Counted from the stretch's first letter, positions 8,221 to 16,949 are shown. The stretch is 64,000 bases of DNA from Janthinobacterium sp. 1_2014MBL_MicDiv (GCF_001865675.1 NZ_CP011319.1:5766001-5830000), one strand, 5' to 3'. Notes: generated from the letters alone by a model not told the origin. Program-made: numbers and translations.

Positions 8221-9051
8221 ATGATGAAGCGAGTATCTTCGGCTGCCATCCTGGCAGCCATCCTGGCCTGTGGCGGCAGCGGCGCGGCACTGGCCGCCGA
8301 CGCGGGCGACGCGGCACTGAAGGCGGCCATCGCCGGCAGTGCGCGCACGCCGGCCAACGCGCTGCGCGACGGCGCGCGCCACCCGTATGAAACGCTGACC
8401 TTCTTCGGCATCAGGCCGAACATGACGGTGGTGGAACTGGCGCCCGGCGGCGGCTGGTACACGGAGATCCTGGCGCCCTACCTGCGCGAGCACGGCAAGC
8501 TGATCGCCGCTGGCAACGACCCGCAGTCGGCCAGCGAAGGCGCGCGGCGCGGCGCGGCCCGCTTCCAGCAAAAACTCGACGCCAATCCGGCCGCCTTCGG
8601 CAAGGTGGAAATCGGCGCCTTCGCCCCGCCCACCACCTACCGCATCGCCCCCAAGGGCACGGCCGACATGGTGCTCACCTTCCGCAATATCCACAACTGG
8701 ATACCCATCGGCGACGACGGCATGAAAACCCTGTTCAAGGAAGTGTATGACAGCCTGAAACCGGGCGGCGTCTTCGGCGTCGTCGAACACCGCCTGCCGG
8801 CCAGCAAGGCGCAGGACGCCACCGCCAGCAGCGGCTACATGCACGAAGCGTATGTGATCAAGCTGGCCGAGGGAGCCGGCTTCAAACTGGCGGCCAAGTC
8901 GGACATCAACGCCAATCCGAAGGACAATGCCGAGCACCAGGGCGGTGTCTGGGCGCTGCCACCCACCTATGCCAACAAGGAAGTCGACCGCGCCAAGTAC
9001 ACGGCCATCGGCGAGAGCGACCGCATGACCCTGAAGTTCGTCAAGCCCTGA
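8221..9051 (+). CDS. Exported class I SAM-dependent methyltransferase
   Basis: A 276-residue protein with a Sec signal peptide (basic start KRVSS, hydrophobic core AAILAAILACGG, cleavage near ALAAD) and a methyltransferase fold. 'TVVELAPGGGWYTEILAPYL' is motif I, and 'ADMVLTFRNIHNW' and 'LKPGGVFGVVEHR' are later motifs of the COG4798 family. A SAM-dependent enzyme with an export signal is odd, since SAM is cytoplasmic; the family is nevertheless widely predicted as periplasmic, and its substrate is unknown. Three ATG codons follow each other at 8218, 8221 and 8224; GGAG at 8211-8214 gives 6-nt spacing to 8221, so that start was chosen. It is convergent with the small Cys-rich genes. Confidence 0.8.
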   Translation: MMKRVSSAAILAAILACGGSGAALAADAGDAALKAAIAGSARTPANALRDGARHPYETLTFFGIRPNMTVVELAPGGGWYTEILAPYLREHGKLIAAGNDPQSASEGARRGAARFQQKLDANPAAFGKVEIGAFAPPTTYRIAPKGTADMVLTFRNIHNWIPIGDDGMKTLFKEVYDSLKPGGVFGVVEHRLPASKAQDATASSGYMHEAYVIKLAEGAGFKLAAKSDINANPKDNAEHQGGVWALPPTYANKEVDRAKYTAIGESDRMTLKFVKP

Positions 9052-9066
9052 GTCACTTGAAAAGCC

Positions 9067-9100
9067 AATGGCGGCGGGCCGATACGGCGCGCCGCCATTG
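9067..9100. terminator. Strong hairpin between convergent genes
   Basis: An 11-bp perfect stem (CAATGGCGGCG at 9067-9077 with its complement at 9090-9100) and a 12-nt loop, between the methyltransferase stop and the stop of the small Cys-rich gene. No T-run follows on either strand, so it may act as a 3'-end stabiliser or weak terminator. Confidence 0.45.
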
Positions 9101-9120
9101 CCTTGTGCGCGCAGCGCGCC

Positions 9121-9309
9121 TTACAGGTAAATGCCGTACACGCCGCAGGAGCGCGAGACAACCGTGCATTGGCTCATGATGCCTTCGTTACAATCAAACA
9201 AGGCTTGCATGCAGGCCTGGCGCGTGGGCTGCGCATAAGCGGTGCCCAGGGCGCCGGCCAGGCCGACAGCTGTAAAAAAGAGAAAGACCGCTTTTTTTAC
9301 ATTGATCAT
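9121..9309 (-). CDS. Small Cys-rich exported protein, copy 1
   Basis: A 62-residue protein. The signal peptide (MINVKKAVFLFFTAVGLAGA, cleavage near AYA-Q at residue 26) leaves a mature chain of about 36 residues with four cysteines (ACMQALFDC, QCTVVSRSC) and the end CGVYGIYL. ATG 9309 is preceded by GGGA about 10 nt upstream; an upstream extension of the frame has no signal peptide at its start. It is clearly homologous to the next gene (same start MIN.KKAVF, same end RxCGVYGI) with a similar upstream region, so the two arose by tandem duplication. The cysteines suggest two disulfides in the periplasm or medium. The family is not recognised and the function is unknown. Confidence 0.65.
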   Translation of the reverse strand: MINVKKAVFLFFTAVGLAGALGTAYAQPTRQACMQALFDCNEGIMSQCTVVSRSCGVYGIYL

Positions 9310-9423
9310 TTTTATGCGATTCCCAAAGAGTTGAGTCGTTATAAAAAGCCATCGGAGACAAGACGCTGGCCGCCCGAAGTCGCCTGTCGGCCGACGCATG
9401 TCATGGCATGCAGGGCAGTGGCC

Positions 9424-9618
9424 TTACACGTGAATGCCATACACGCCGCACAGGCGGCGCACCAGCGCGCAATCGTTTTCATTGCCGTCGGCGAGACAGG
9501 AATCACGGGCTTCTTCGCACGTTTCCCGCGACGGCAGCGCATACGCGCTCGAACTGATGGCACCGGCGAAACCGACGGCGGCACAGAAGACAAATACGGC
9601 TTTCTTGAAATTGATCAT
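9424..9618 (-). CDS. Small Cys-rich exported protein, copy 2
   Basis: A 64-residue paralogue of the preceding small protein. The signal peptide MINFKKAVFVFCAAVGFAGA has cleavage near AYA-L, and the mature part has four cysteines in nearly the same order (ETCEEARDSC, DCALVRRLC) and the end GVYGIHV, with more acidic residues than copy 1. ATG 9618 is chosen because GGGA lies about 9 nt upstream and the signal peptide begins there; a short upstream extension to 9639 is possible. The unit has its own presumed promoter (TATAAC at 9653-9648 on this strand), so both copies are probably expressed independently. Function unknown. Confidence 0.65.
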   Translation of the reverse strand: MINFKKAVFVFCAAVGFAGAISSSAYALPSRETCEEARDSCLADGNENDCALVRRLCGVYGIHV

Positions 9619-9848
9619 TTTTATCCCGTTAGCAAACAAAGTTCATCGTTATAAAAAACCAAGGCAAAACGCCAGCCGCCAATTTTCATCTATCGGCAGA
9701 CGTATGGCGCATAAAAATAGTAGCACTAAAGAAAGTTATTAAATACGCAAACAAGAAAACCAGATAACGTTTTCTTTTCACGTCGTTCCATGGAATAAAA
9801 ACCGGCCTGCAGCAGGTCTGCAGCGCACTTGCCTGGAAAGGGACGAAA

Positions 9849-9876
9849 AAAAACCGCAGGCCAGGCTGCGGTTTTT
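9849..9876 (-). terminator. Rho-independent terminator of the serine hydrolase gene
   Basis: An 11-bp stem AAAAACCGCAG (9849-9859) with CTGCGGTTTTT (about 9865-9875), 12 bp past the stop codon. On the minus strand the 3' arm ends in a long T-run (the A-run at 9846-9853). Confidence 0.85.
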
Positions 9877-9887
9877 GTATCGACAGT

Positions 9888-11531
9888 TTATTTCTTCGCT
9901 TCCTTGGGCTTCACCGGCACCAGGCTCAAATCCTGGAAGTCGTAGCTGAAGTCCGTCTCGGCCGACACGGGCGCCATCTTCACGCGGTCGATGCTGCCGT
10001 CCGGATTGAGCGAGAACGTCACATACGCGTCGGCGTTGAAGTTGCGCTCCTTCCAGCGCACGATGAAGGTATCGTGCTGCCAGTGCTCGAGCTCCCCCGT
10101 CAGGTCCGGCGTGCGCGTGAAGCTGAGAATGTGCTTCTTGCCCTCGGGGCGGATAGTCACCTTGCCATACCAGGCATCCTCGTACTCGCCGTCATACGAC
10201 GCCAGCGCCAGCGACGGCTGCGATTTGGCGGCGCGGGCGCTCGATGCCTTGCCCTGCTTTTTCACTTCTTCCGCGTGCTGGTCCTGCTCCACCTTGGCCA
10301 CCAGCGCGAGCCAGTCCGACGGTGCCGCCTGCAGGTAATGGTCGAGAATGCGCCATTGCAGCGCCGTCATCGAGCCGCCATTTTCCGCGTTGGTGAGAAT
10401 GGCCACGCCCAGTTTCGCCTCCGGCACCATCACCACGCGCGAATAGAAGCCCTGCAGCGCGCCGCCGTGCATGGCCACTTTCATGCCCTTGTAGTCGCGC
10501 AGCTGGAAACCCAGGCCATACGCGCTGAAGTTCGGCTTGGTGGCGGCCAGCGCCGGTTTCGGCTCGGGGATCTTGATCGGCGTCTGCGCCGTCCACATCT
10601 CGCGCCCCTGCTTTTCGCTGAACAGGCGCGCTTCCTTGCCGTCCTTGTCCTTGACGCCGGCGATCTTGCCGCCATCGAGCAGCACCATCATCCACTTGGC
10701 GATATCTTCCGCGTTGGTGTTGATGCCGACGGCGCCCACGGCGTTCGGCACGGGCATGGATTTGACGGCGGCGATCTTGCCGTCGATCTTGCTGTGCGCG
10801 CTGGCGACGTCGGGATTGCCCGCGTTCTCAAGCAGGCTGGTGGTGGTGCCCGTCATGCCCAGCGGCGCCAGGATGCGCTCGTGCATGGCCGCGCCCCAGC
10901 TCTTGCCGGCCTTGTCGGCGATGATCTTGCCGGCCACGATATACAGCAGGTTATCGTAGGCATAGCTGTTGCGGAAACTCGTGGCCGGGCGGATATAGCG
11001 CAGCTTCTCGATGATCTCGTCGGTGGTGAAGGTGGTGGTCGGCCACCACAGCAAGTCGCCGGCGCCCAGACCCAGGCCGCTGCGGTGCGTCAGCAGGTCG
11101 CGGATGGTCATGGCGCCCGTCACGTAGGAATCGTGCATCTGGAAGCCAGGCAGGTGCTTGGTGACAGGATCGTCCCAGGCCAGCTTGCCCTCGTCGACCA
11201 GCATGGCCAGCGCGGCGGCCGTGAAACCCTTCGAATTGGAGGCCACTTCGAACAGGGTCTGCGCGTCGACGCCAGCCGGTTCGCCCAGCTTGCGCACGCC
11301 AAAGCCCTTGGCGGTAATGACCTTGCCATCCTTGACGATGGCGATCGCCATGCCGGGCACGTCGAACATTTTCAGGGCGCTGGCGACATCGCGGTCCAGG
11401 TCGAAGGCCGGTGCGGCCACGCTGGCGGCCACCGGCGCCGCGGTGGCATCGGCGGCAGCAGCCATCGCTGGCAGGGTAACGCTGGAAAACGCCAGCACGA
11501 TGGCGGCGGCAAGGCGGTTCATCACATGCAT
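9888..11531 (-). CDS. Exported serine hydrolase, beta-lactamase class C / esterase-like, with DUF3471
   Basis: A 547-residue periplasmic enzyme. The signal peptide ends near residue 25 (AMA-A). The beta-lactamase/transpeptidase-like fold has all three motifs: SxxK as S98-N-S-K101, the Tyr motif as YDN (within NSYAYDNLLY) and HGG near residue 360 in place of KTG, which points to an esterase or D-aminopeptidase-like member. The C-terminus (about 430-540) matches the DUF3471 beta-barrel often joined to these enzymes. ATG 11531 has GGAG 8 nt upstream. It lies 47 bp after an exported M1 peptidase on the same strand, so the two may be co-transcribed. It is not evidence of beta-lactam resistance. 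Confidence 0.88.
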   Translation of the reverse strand: MHVMNRLAAAIVLAFSSVTLPAMAAAADATAAPVAASVAAPAFDLDRDVASALKMFDVPGMAIAIVKDGKVITAKGFGVRKLGEPAGVDAQTLFEVASNSKGFTAAALAMLVDEGKLAWDDPVTKHLPGFQMHDSYVTGAMTIRDLLTHRSGLGLGAGDLLWWPTTTFTTDEIIEKLRYIRPATSFRNSYAYDNLLYIVAGKIIADKAGKSWGAAMHERILAPLGMTGTTTSLLENAGNPDVASAHSKIDGKIAAVKSMPVPNAVGAVGINTNAEDIAKWMMVLLDGGKIAGVKDKDGKEARLFSEKQGREMWTAQTPIKIPEPKPALAATKPNFSAYGLGFQLRDYKGMKVAMHGGALQGFYSRVVMVPEAKLGVAILTNAENGGSMTALQWRILDHYLQAAPSDWLALVAKVEQDQHAEEVKKQGKASSARAAKSQPSLALASYDGEYEDAWYGKVTIRPEGKKHILSFTRTPDLTGELEHWQHDTFIVRWKERNFNADAYVTFSLNPDGSIDRVKMAPVSAETDFSYDFQDLSLVPVKPKEAKK

Positions 11532-11578
11532 GTTCTACACTCCAAAAGTTCAGTCAGCAGGGTTGATATCGTGGCGCC

Positions 11579-13438
11579 TCAGCGCGCCTGGGCAGCCATC
11601 AGCTTGTCGACGCTTTCCTGCGTCACCGGGTGATAGCGTTCGCGCGCCTTCGCGTACACGTCCTTGGCCCAGGCATGGCCTTGCGGCGTCTTCATCAGGG
11701 CGGCATACAGCGGCACGACGAACTTCTGGCGGCCCACGCTCATGAGGAATGCCCGCAGCGGCTGCTGCACGTCGTAGCCGGCGTTCACGGAAGCGAGGTA
11801 AAAGCGGTAAGCGACTTCATTGTTGCCGCTCTTGCCCACGCCGTAGACCTGGTCCAGTTCACGCAATTGGGCGGCGCTGGCCTTGCCATTGATGTCGTTC
11901 AGGAAGTGCATCGACTCGATGGCGATCCACTTGTCCATGCCCAGGTCCTTGGTCGCCAGCCCGCCCTTCAGCCAGGCGTCGCGGTGCTGGTCCAGCAGCG
12001 CCAGGCGCGGCGAGACGACGCGCTTGGCGCTGGCCGGCATGCCGGTGCCATACAGCCATTCGTTCAGTTCCGCTTCCGGCATCACGTCCGGATGCTGCGC
12101 CAGCAGATTCTTGCGCAGGTAGTCGATGAACTGCGCCGTCGTCACGCTCTGGAACGCATGCTGGTCGAACCAGCCGCGCAGGAAGGGATCGAACACGGCG
12201 CGGCCCGCGCGCTGCTCCATGGTCGCCAGGAACCAGGCGCCCTTCGGATAAATGATGCCGTCGTCGGTATACGTTTCCGCCGGATTGGCGTCGGCATCGC
12301 GCGTGATCAGCGCCGTTTTCGCGGCCGGCAATTCGCGGATCGAAGCGGCCAGTTCTTCCTGGTCGACCTGCACGCCCATCTGCGCCACTTCGCTGCCGTA
12401 CAGCTGCTCGACGATGCGCGTGGTGACGTAGGTGGTGAAACCTTCGTTGAGCCACATGTGCTTCCACGAAGCGTTGGTGACCAGGTTGCCCGACCACGAG
12501 TGGGCCAGTTCATGCGCGATCAGGTCGACCAGGCTGCGGTCGCCCGCGATCATGGTCGGCGTGAGGAAGGTCAGGCGCGGGTTTTCCATGCCGCCGTAGG
12601 GGAACGATGGCGGCAGCACGATCATGTCGTAACGGCCCCAGCCATACGGGCCATACAGCGTTTCTGCCGCCTGGATCATCTTTTCCGTATCGGCCAGCTC
12701 GTATTCGGCCGCCTTGATGCGCGGCGGTTCGGCATACACGGCCGAACGGGGGCCGAGTTTGCGCACTTCCAGTTCGCCGATGGCAATGGCGAGCAGGTAC
12801 GATGGAATCGGCTGCGGCATCTTGAATTTCCAGCCACCCTTGCCCGTGGCTTTTTCGTCATTCTCGGCGCTCATCACGACGCGCATGCCGGCCGGCGCAT
12901 CGATGCGCGCGCTGTAGGTGAAACGCACGGCCGGCGTATCCTGCGACGGCACCCAGGAGCGGGCGTTGATGCTTTGCGACTGGCTGAACATGAAGGGCAG
13001 CTTGCCCGACATGGTTTGCTGCGGCGTGAGCCACTGCAGCGCGATGGCGCCCGGCGCCGTGTGATAGTAGACGCGTACTTTTTCAGGCTGTCCGGTGGTC
13101 GTGATACGCAGCGCCTGGCCCTTTTCCGGGTCGGCCTTGTCCAGCTGGTATGGCGCCATCTGCCATGCGCCGCGCTTGTCCTGTACCTGCACCTTGGCGA
13201 TCGCCAGGTCGCGCGTGTCGAGCACCAGGGTGCGCGCGGCCGGATCGATCCAGTTCAGCGACAGCTCGGCATAGCCGGACAGGGTCTTTTGCTTGAAGTC
13301 GGCTTTCAGGTCCAGCTGCAGGTCACGCGTGCGCACCTGGTCGTAACGCGCGTAGCTGAGGGGATCGGCGTGCGCGGCCAGGGTCACCTGGCAGAGTAGC
13401 GCACAGCCCAGCGCGCGCAGATAGGTCATAGTTTGCAT
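11579..13438 (-). CDS. Exported M1 aminopeptidase, leukotriene A4 hydrolase-like
   Basis: A 619-residue zinc aminopeptidase. The signal peptide (YLRALGCALLCQVTLAAHA) is cleaved near residue 24. The N-terminal beta-saddle domain is followed by the exopeptidase motif GGMEN (about residue 280), the zinc site H309-E310-L-A-H313 and the downstream Glu in NEGFTTY (about 332), and then the C-terminal helical domain of LTA4H-type enzymes (about 480-610). ATG 13438 is chosen because the signal peptide begins there; a longer frame to 13504 has no export signal at its start. It probably trims N-terminal residues from periplasmic peptides. It lies between a serine hydrolase and a second M1 enzyme, all on the minus strand. 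Confidence 0.93.
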   Translation of the reverse strand: MQTMTYLRALGCALLCQVTLAAHADPLSYARYDQVRTRDLQLDLKADFKQKTLSGYAELSLNWIDPAARTLVLDTRDLAIAKVQVQDKRGAWQMAPYQLDKADPEKGQALRITTTGQPEKVRVYYHTAPGAIALQWLTPQQTMSGKLPFMFSQSQSINARSWVPSQDTPAVRFTYSARIDAPAGMRVVMSAENDEKATGKGGWKFKMPQPIPSYLLAIAIGELEVRKLGPRSAVYAEPPRIKAAEYELADTEKMIQAAETLYGPYGWGRYDMIVLPPSFPYGGMENPRLTFLTPTMIAGDRSLVDLIAHELAHSWSGNLVTNASWKHMWLNEGFTTYVTTRIVEQLYGSEVAQMGVQVDQEELAASIRELPAAKTALITRDADANPAETYTDDGIIYPKGAWFLATMEQRAGRAVFDPFLRGWFDQHAFQSVTTAQFIDYLRKNLLAQHPDVMPEAELNEWLYGTGMPASAKRVVSPRLALLDQHRDAWLKGGLATKDLGMDKWIAIESMHFLNDINGKASAAQLRELDQVYGVGKSGNNEVAYRFYLASVNAGYDVQQPLRAFLMSVGRQKFVVPLYAALMKTPQGHAWAKDVYAKARERYHPVTQESVDKLMAAQAR

Positions 13439-13555
13439 GGTCGTCTTTTGAATGATTTGCGAAAGCACCGGCAAGTGTGCGCCGGGCGTCGCGCAGAATA
13501 GCACTTCCGGCGCCCGCCTGGCAGAAAAAGCGCCGGACTGGCCGGCGCCGTTTCC

Positions 13556-15967
13556 CTATTTCGCCTCAGGCGCGCCCCCGGCCCTGGCCGGCGGCTTTGC
13601 CTCCGGCGCCTTCAGCGGCGTATTGAAATCCTTCATCAGGTTGTTCTTGTCGCGGTCCTGCTTGAACAGTTCCAGGCGCGACGGCGTGATCCTGCGCGGC
13701 CAGGCGTTGTTGCTGGTGTCGATATCGGCCGTCTCCCAGTACGGATCCTGCACCAGGCCGACCATCGGTTCATCCGTGACGATCACCTTGCTGACTTTGT
13801 GCGGCGAGTAGCGCCATACTTCGGCCGGCACGCGCTCGATGAGCTTCTTGCCGCTTTTCAGTTCGATCTCGAGGATCAGCGGCATCACCAGCCCGCCGAT
13901 ATTCGAAAAATCGACCAGGTACAGATGCTTGCCCTGCGCGCGCTGTTCCAGCATGGTTCTCTCCCATGGTTCCAGCGCTTCCTGCTCTTCCGCATAGCTG
14001 TTGCGGTCCTTGTTGGTGACCGTGAATTCATCGTGCTGGTTGTAGAAATCCTTCAGCGCGGGATCCATGTCCACCTTCTTCGGCAGCGCCTTGTTGCGCT
14101 GGTCCGAGATCGAGATCGGCTGCGCCGCCTTCTGCGCCTTTTTCCACGCCTTTTCCGTTTCCGGATTCTTCGTGTTCACGCCATATTCGCTGATGCCGTC
14201 GATGCTGATGTCGACGGCGTCGGTGGTGTAGAACCAGCCGCGCCAGAACCAGTCCAGGTCCGTGCCGGAAGCGTCTTCCATGGTGCGGAAAAAGTCGGCC
14301 GGCGTGGGGCGCTTGAACTTCCAGCGCTGCGCATACTGCTTGAAGGCGAAGTCGAACAGTTCGCGTCCAAGTATCGTCTCGCGCAGGATGTTGAGGGCGG
14401 TGGCAGGCTTGTCGTAGGCATTCGCCGTGAACTGCAGCAAGGATTCGGAATTGGTCATGATGGGCACCTGGTCCTGGCTGCGCATGTAGTCGACGATCTT
14501 GCGCGGCTCGCCATTCCAGGACGGAAAATGCTCTTCCCATGCCTGCTCGGCCAGGTACTGCAAAAAGGAATTCAAGCCTTCATCCATCCACGTCCACTGG
14601 CGCTCGTCCGAGTTGACGATCATGGGGAAATAATTGTGCCCCACCTCATGGATGATCACGCTGATCAGGTCGTGCTTGGTCTTCTTCGAATACGTGATGT
14701 CGCCCGTCTTCTTGTCCTTCACGGGCCGCCCGCCATTGAACGAGATCATCGGATACTCCATGCCGCCCACGGCGCCATTGACGGAAATCGCATTCGGATA
14801 CGGGTAATCGAAACTGTACTTGTTGTACTGTTCGATCGCATGCACGACGGCGCGCGTGCTGTACTGCTGCCACAGCGGATTGCCTTCTTTCGGGTAGTAG
14901 GACATGGCCATCACGCGTTTGCCGCCGCTATCCAAGCCCTGCGCATCCCAGATGAACTTGCGGCTCGACGCCCACGCCACGTCGCGCACATTGGCCGCCT
15001 TGAAGTGCCAGGTCTTCGTCGCCGCCGTCTGCCCTTTTTCCGCCGCCAGCGCTTCCCCGGGGGTGATGATCAGCAGCGGCGTGTTGCTGTTCCGTGCCCT
15101 GGCCAGGCGCTCGCGCTGCGCCGCGCTCAGGACGGCGGAAGGATTCTGCAGCTCGCCCGTGGCCGCCACCACATGGTCGGACGGCACCGTCAGGTACAAC
15201 TCGTAGTCGCCAAACTCCAGCGTGAATTCGCCGGAGCCGAGAAACTGCTTGTGCTGCCAGCCGACGGCATCGTAATAGGCGGCCATGCGCGGGAACCACT
15301 GCGCCACCTGGAAGATCGTGTTCCTGTCATCCTCGAAATACTCATAGCCTGAGCGCTCGACCAGCACCTTCTGGTCATTGATCTTGTATGACCAGTCGAT
15401 GTTAAAACTGATGCTCTGGCCGGGCGCCAGCGCCTGCGGCAAATCGATGCGCAACATGGTCTGGTTGACCGTATGCGGCAGCGGCTTGCCGTTGGCCGAT
15501 GTCACGGCCGTCAGCTTGAAGCCGCCATCGAATTCGCGGCCGGCATGGATGGCGCGCAAGTCCTCGAATTTCAGCGCCTCTTCCTCATTGCCGCTGAGCC
15601 AGGCCTGGCGCGAGGGCGCGCTCAGCACGCGGCGCTGGTCGGCATCCTTGCGCAAGCCATTCTGGTCCAGTTGCAGCCACAGATACGCGAGGCTGTCGGG
15701 CGAATGGTTGTGATAGGTGATCTGTTCGCTGGCCGTGATTTCGCGGCGCGCTTCGTCTAACCGGGCGCGTATCACATAGTCGGCGCGCTGCTGCCAGTAG
15801 GCGTGGCCAGGCGCGCCCGATGCGGTGCGGTAGGCATTCGGCGTGGGCAGCAGCTCCTCGAGCTGGCGGAATTTGTCGTCGAATGGCGCGGCCGCGGCGG
15901 CGGATGCACCGGGCCAGGAGGCAGACAGCATCAAACACAGGGCAAGCAAGCGGACAAGAACCGGCAT
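13556..15967 (-). CDS. Exported M1-family metallopeptidase (large)
   Basis: An 803-residue zinc peptidase. The signal peptide MPVLVRLLALCLMLSASWPG is cleaved near residue 25. The catalytic site is H440-E441-V-G-H444 with the third ligand in WMDEGLNSF about 18 residues on; the exopeptidase motif is the variant GGMEYP rather than GAMEN. The C-terminal 250 residues are rich in Lys and Glu and end in a Pro/Ala tail. ATG 15967 has GGA 8 nt upstream; the in-frame ATG at 15979 lacks an RBS. It is unlike the neighbouring 619-aa M1 enzyme in size and motif, so it is not a recent duplicate. The substrate is unknown; the class is annotated as M1 family metallopeptidase. Confidence 0.9.
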   Translation of the reverse strand: MPVLVRLLALCLMLSASWPGASAAAAAPFDDKFRQLEELLPTPNAYRTASGAPGHAYWQQRADYVIRARLDEARREITASEQITYHNHSPDSLAYLWLQLDQNGLRKDADQRRVLSAPSRQAWLSGNEEEALKFEDLRAIHAGREFDGGFKLTAVTSANGKPLPHTVNQTMLRIDLPQALAPGQSISFNIDWSYKINDQKVLVERSGYEYFEDDRNTIFQVAQWFPRMAAYYDAVGWQHKQFLGSGEFTLEFGDYELYLTVPSDHVVAATGELQNPSAVLSAAQRERLARARNSNTPLLIITPGEALAAEKGQTAATKTWHFKAANVRDVAWASSRKFIWDAQGLDSGGKRVMAMSYYPKEGNPLWQQYSTRAVVHAIEQYNKYSFDYPYPNAISVNGAVGGMEYPMISFNGGRPVKDKKTGDITYSKKTKHDLISVIIHEVGHNYFPMIVNSDERQWTWMDEGLNSFLQYLAEQAWEEHFPSWNGEPRKIVDYMRSQDQVPIMTNSESLLQFTANAYDKPATALNILRETILGRELFDFAFKQYAQRWKFKRPTPADFFRTMEDASGTDLDWFWRGWFYTTDAVDISIDGISEYGVNTKNPETEKAWKKAQKAAQPISISDQRNKALPKKVDMDPALKDFYNQHDEFTVTNKDRNSYAEEQEALEPWERTMLEQRAQGKHLYLVDFSNIGGLVMPLILEIELKSGKKLIERVPAEVWRYSPHKVSKVIVTDEPMVGLVQDPYWETADIDTSNNAWPRRITPSRLELFKQDRDKNNLMKDFNTPLKAPEAKPPARAGGAPEAK

Positions 15968-16121
15968 GGCGCATTCCATCTGGGAGTCGTGGACAGAACT
16001 GCATTCTAAGTCGAGTCTGTTTGCTGATTGCTCATTGTTGTCGGCGCCCCACACACAACGCGCCCGCCCTCCCCACCGGCACTGGCGCGGCCGCCGGCAT
16101 TGGCGTATGATGCGCCTCGAA

Positions 16122-16223
16122 CATTGGGGAGTAGTCGTCCCGCGGCCATGCCGCAGGAACCTGTATCAACATGATTGGCCCGCAGGCCATGGTGCAGGTG
16201 GTTGCAGAACTTGACGAGACCAT
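16122..16223 (+). promoter_or_regulatory. yybP-ykoY manganese riboswitch (aptamer)
   Basis: The leader shows the conserved blocks of this Mn2+-sensing RNA: TTGGGGAGTAG (about 16124-16134), the paired GCGGCC/GGCCGC-type stems with TCAACAT (16166-16172) and GGCCCGCAGGCCATGG, and the closing loop TTGACGAGACC (16211-16221). It precedes a UPF0016/TMEM165 gene, one of the two gene classes most often controlled by this riboswitch. Recognition is from memory of the consensus. A covariance search (Rfam yybP-ykoY) would settle it. Confidence 0.85.
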
Positions 16224-16265
16224 TGATCCAGGGCGGCCGCATGGGCCGGAGTCGCCCGTGGATCA
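16224..16265 (+). promoter_or_regulatory. Expression-platform hairpin of the manganese riboswitch
   Basis: TGATCCAGGGCG (16224-16235) pairs with CGCCCGTGGATCA (16253-16265), leaving one bulged G. It begins directly after the aptamer and ends 39 nt before ATG 16305. No T-run follows, so control may be by translation or by an anti-terminator-like switch rather than simple intrinsic termination. Confidence 0.55.
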
Positions 16266-16304
16266 TTGGTTAATTCGTCCGGCCCACGTACCTCTCGCAA
16301 TCTC

Positions 16305-16880
16305 ATGGAAGCATTCCTCATCTCCACCGGCATCGTCGGTCTCGCTGAAATCGGCGACAAAACCCAACTCCTGGCTTTCCTCCTGGCCGCCAAATTCCGC
16401 AAGCCTTTGCCCATCGTGCTGGCGATCTTCGTCGCCACCATCGCCAACCATGCGTTTGCCGCCGCCGTCGGCGCCTGGATCACCAGCATGCTGGGACCGG
16501 ACGTGCTGCGCTGGGTGCTGGGCGTGTCGTTCCTGGCGATGGCCGCCTGGACCCTGATCCCCGACAAGCTCGATGAAGACGAGACCAAGCTGGCCAAGTA
16601 CGGCGTCTTCCTGACCACCCTGATCGCCTTCTTCATGGCTGAAATGGGCGATAAGACACAGGTGGCCACGGTGGCGCTGGCGGCGCGCTATCACGACATT
16701 TATTCCGTCGTGCTGGGCACCACCTTCGGCATGATGCTGGCCAACGTGCCGGCCGTGTACCTGGGCGACAGGATCGCCAACCGCGTCTCGCTGCGCCTGG
16801 TGCACGGCATCGCCGCGCTGGTGTTTGCCGTGCTGGGCGTGGCGACCCTGCTGGGTGCGGGCGCCGCCCTGGGTTTCTGA
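16305..16880 (+). CDS. TMEM165/GDT1 (UPF0016) family manganese exporter
   Basis: A 191-residue inner-membrane protein made of two homologous halves, each with the signature ExGDKTQ: AEIGDKTQLLAF (about residue 14) and AEMGDKTQVATVAL (about 116). It has about six or seven membrane helices and the linker 'LIPDKLDEDETKLAKYG' between halves. Bacterial members (for example MneA of Vibrio) export Mn2+. The start MEAFLISTG at 16305 fits the family. The riboswitch in its leader supports Mn2+-induced expression: excess Mn2+ should turn the exporter on. A stem with a T-run at 16950-16983 probably ends the transcript. Confidence 0.92.
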   Translation: MEAFLISTGIVGLAEIGDKTQLLAFLLAAKFRKPLPIVLAIFVATIANHAFAAAVGAWITSMLGPDVLRWVLGVSFLAMAAWTLIPDKLDEDETKLAKYGVFLTTLIAFFMAEMGDKTQVATVALAARYHDIYSVVLGTTFGMMLANVPAVYLGDRIANRVSLRLVHGIAALVFAVLGVATLLGAGAALGF

Positions 16881-16949
16881 GGCCCGGCAAAAAATTTCCT
16901 ATTTACAATGTTCATGTCGATATTTACAATGCCGTCGACATGCACACCG

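Larger units (their letters stand above)
9121..9712 (-). repeat. Tandem duplication: two Cys-rich peptide units
   Basis: Unit 1 is about 9121-9412 and unit 2 about 9424-9712. Beyond the coding similarity, roughly 60 bp upstream of each start are alike: the string GG(C/T)TTTTTATAACGA is shared, with the -10-like TATAAC 28-29 nt before each ATG, preceded in both by a related G/C-rich block (GCGTC or ACGTC, then GGC.AGCGT.TTG). This shows duplication of gene plus promoter. The boundaries are approximate. Confidence 0.55.

Noticed and set aside
9888..11531. Possible beta-lactam resistance gene
   Set aside because: The SxxK/YxN/HGG set with DUF3471 fits the broad esterase/D-peptidase-like group; no close class C beta-lactamase signature (such as KTG) is seen.
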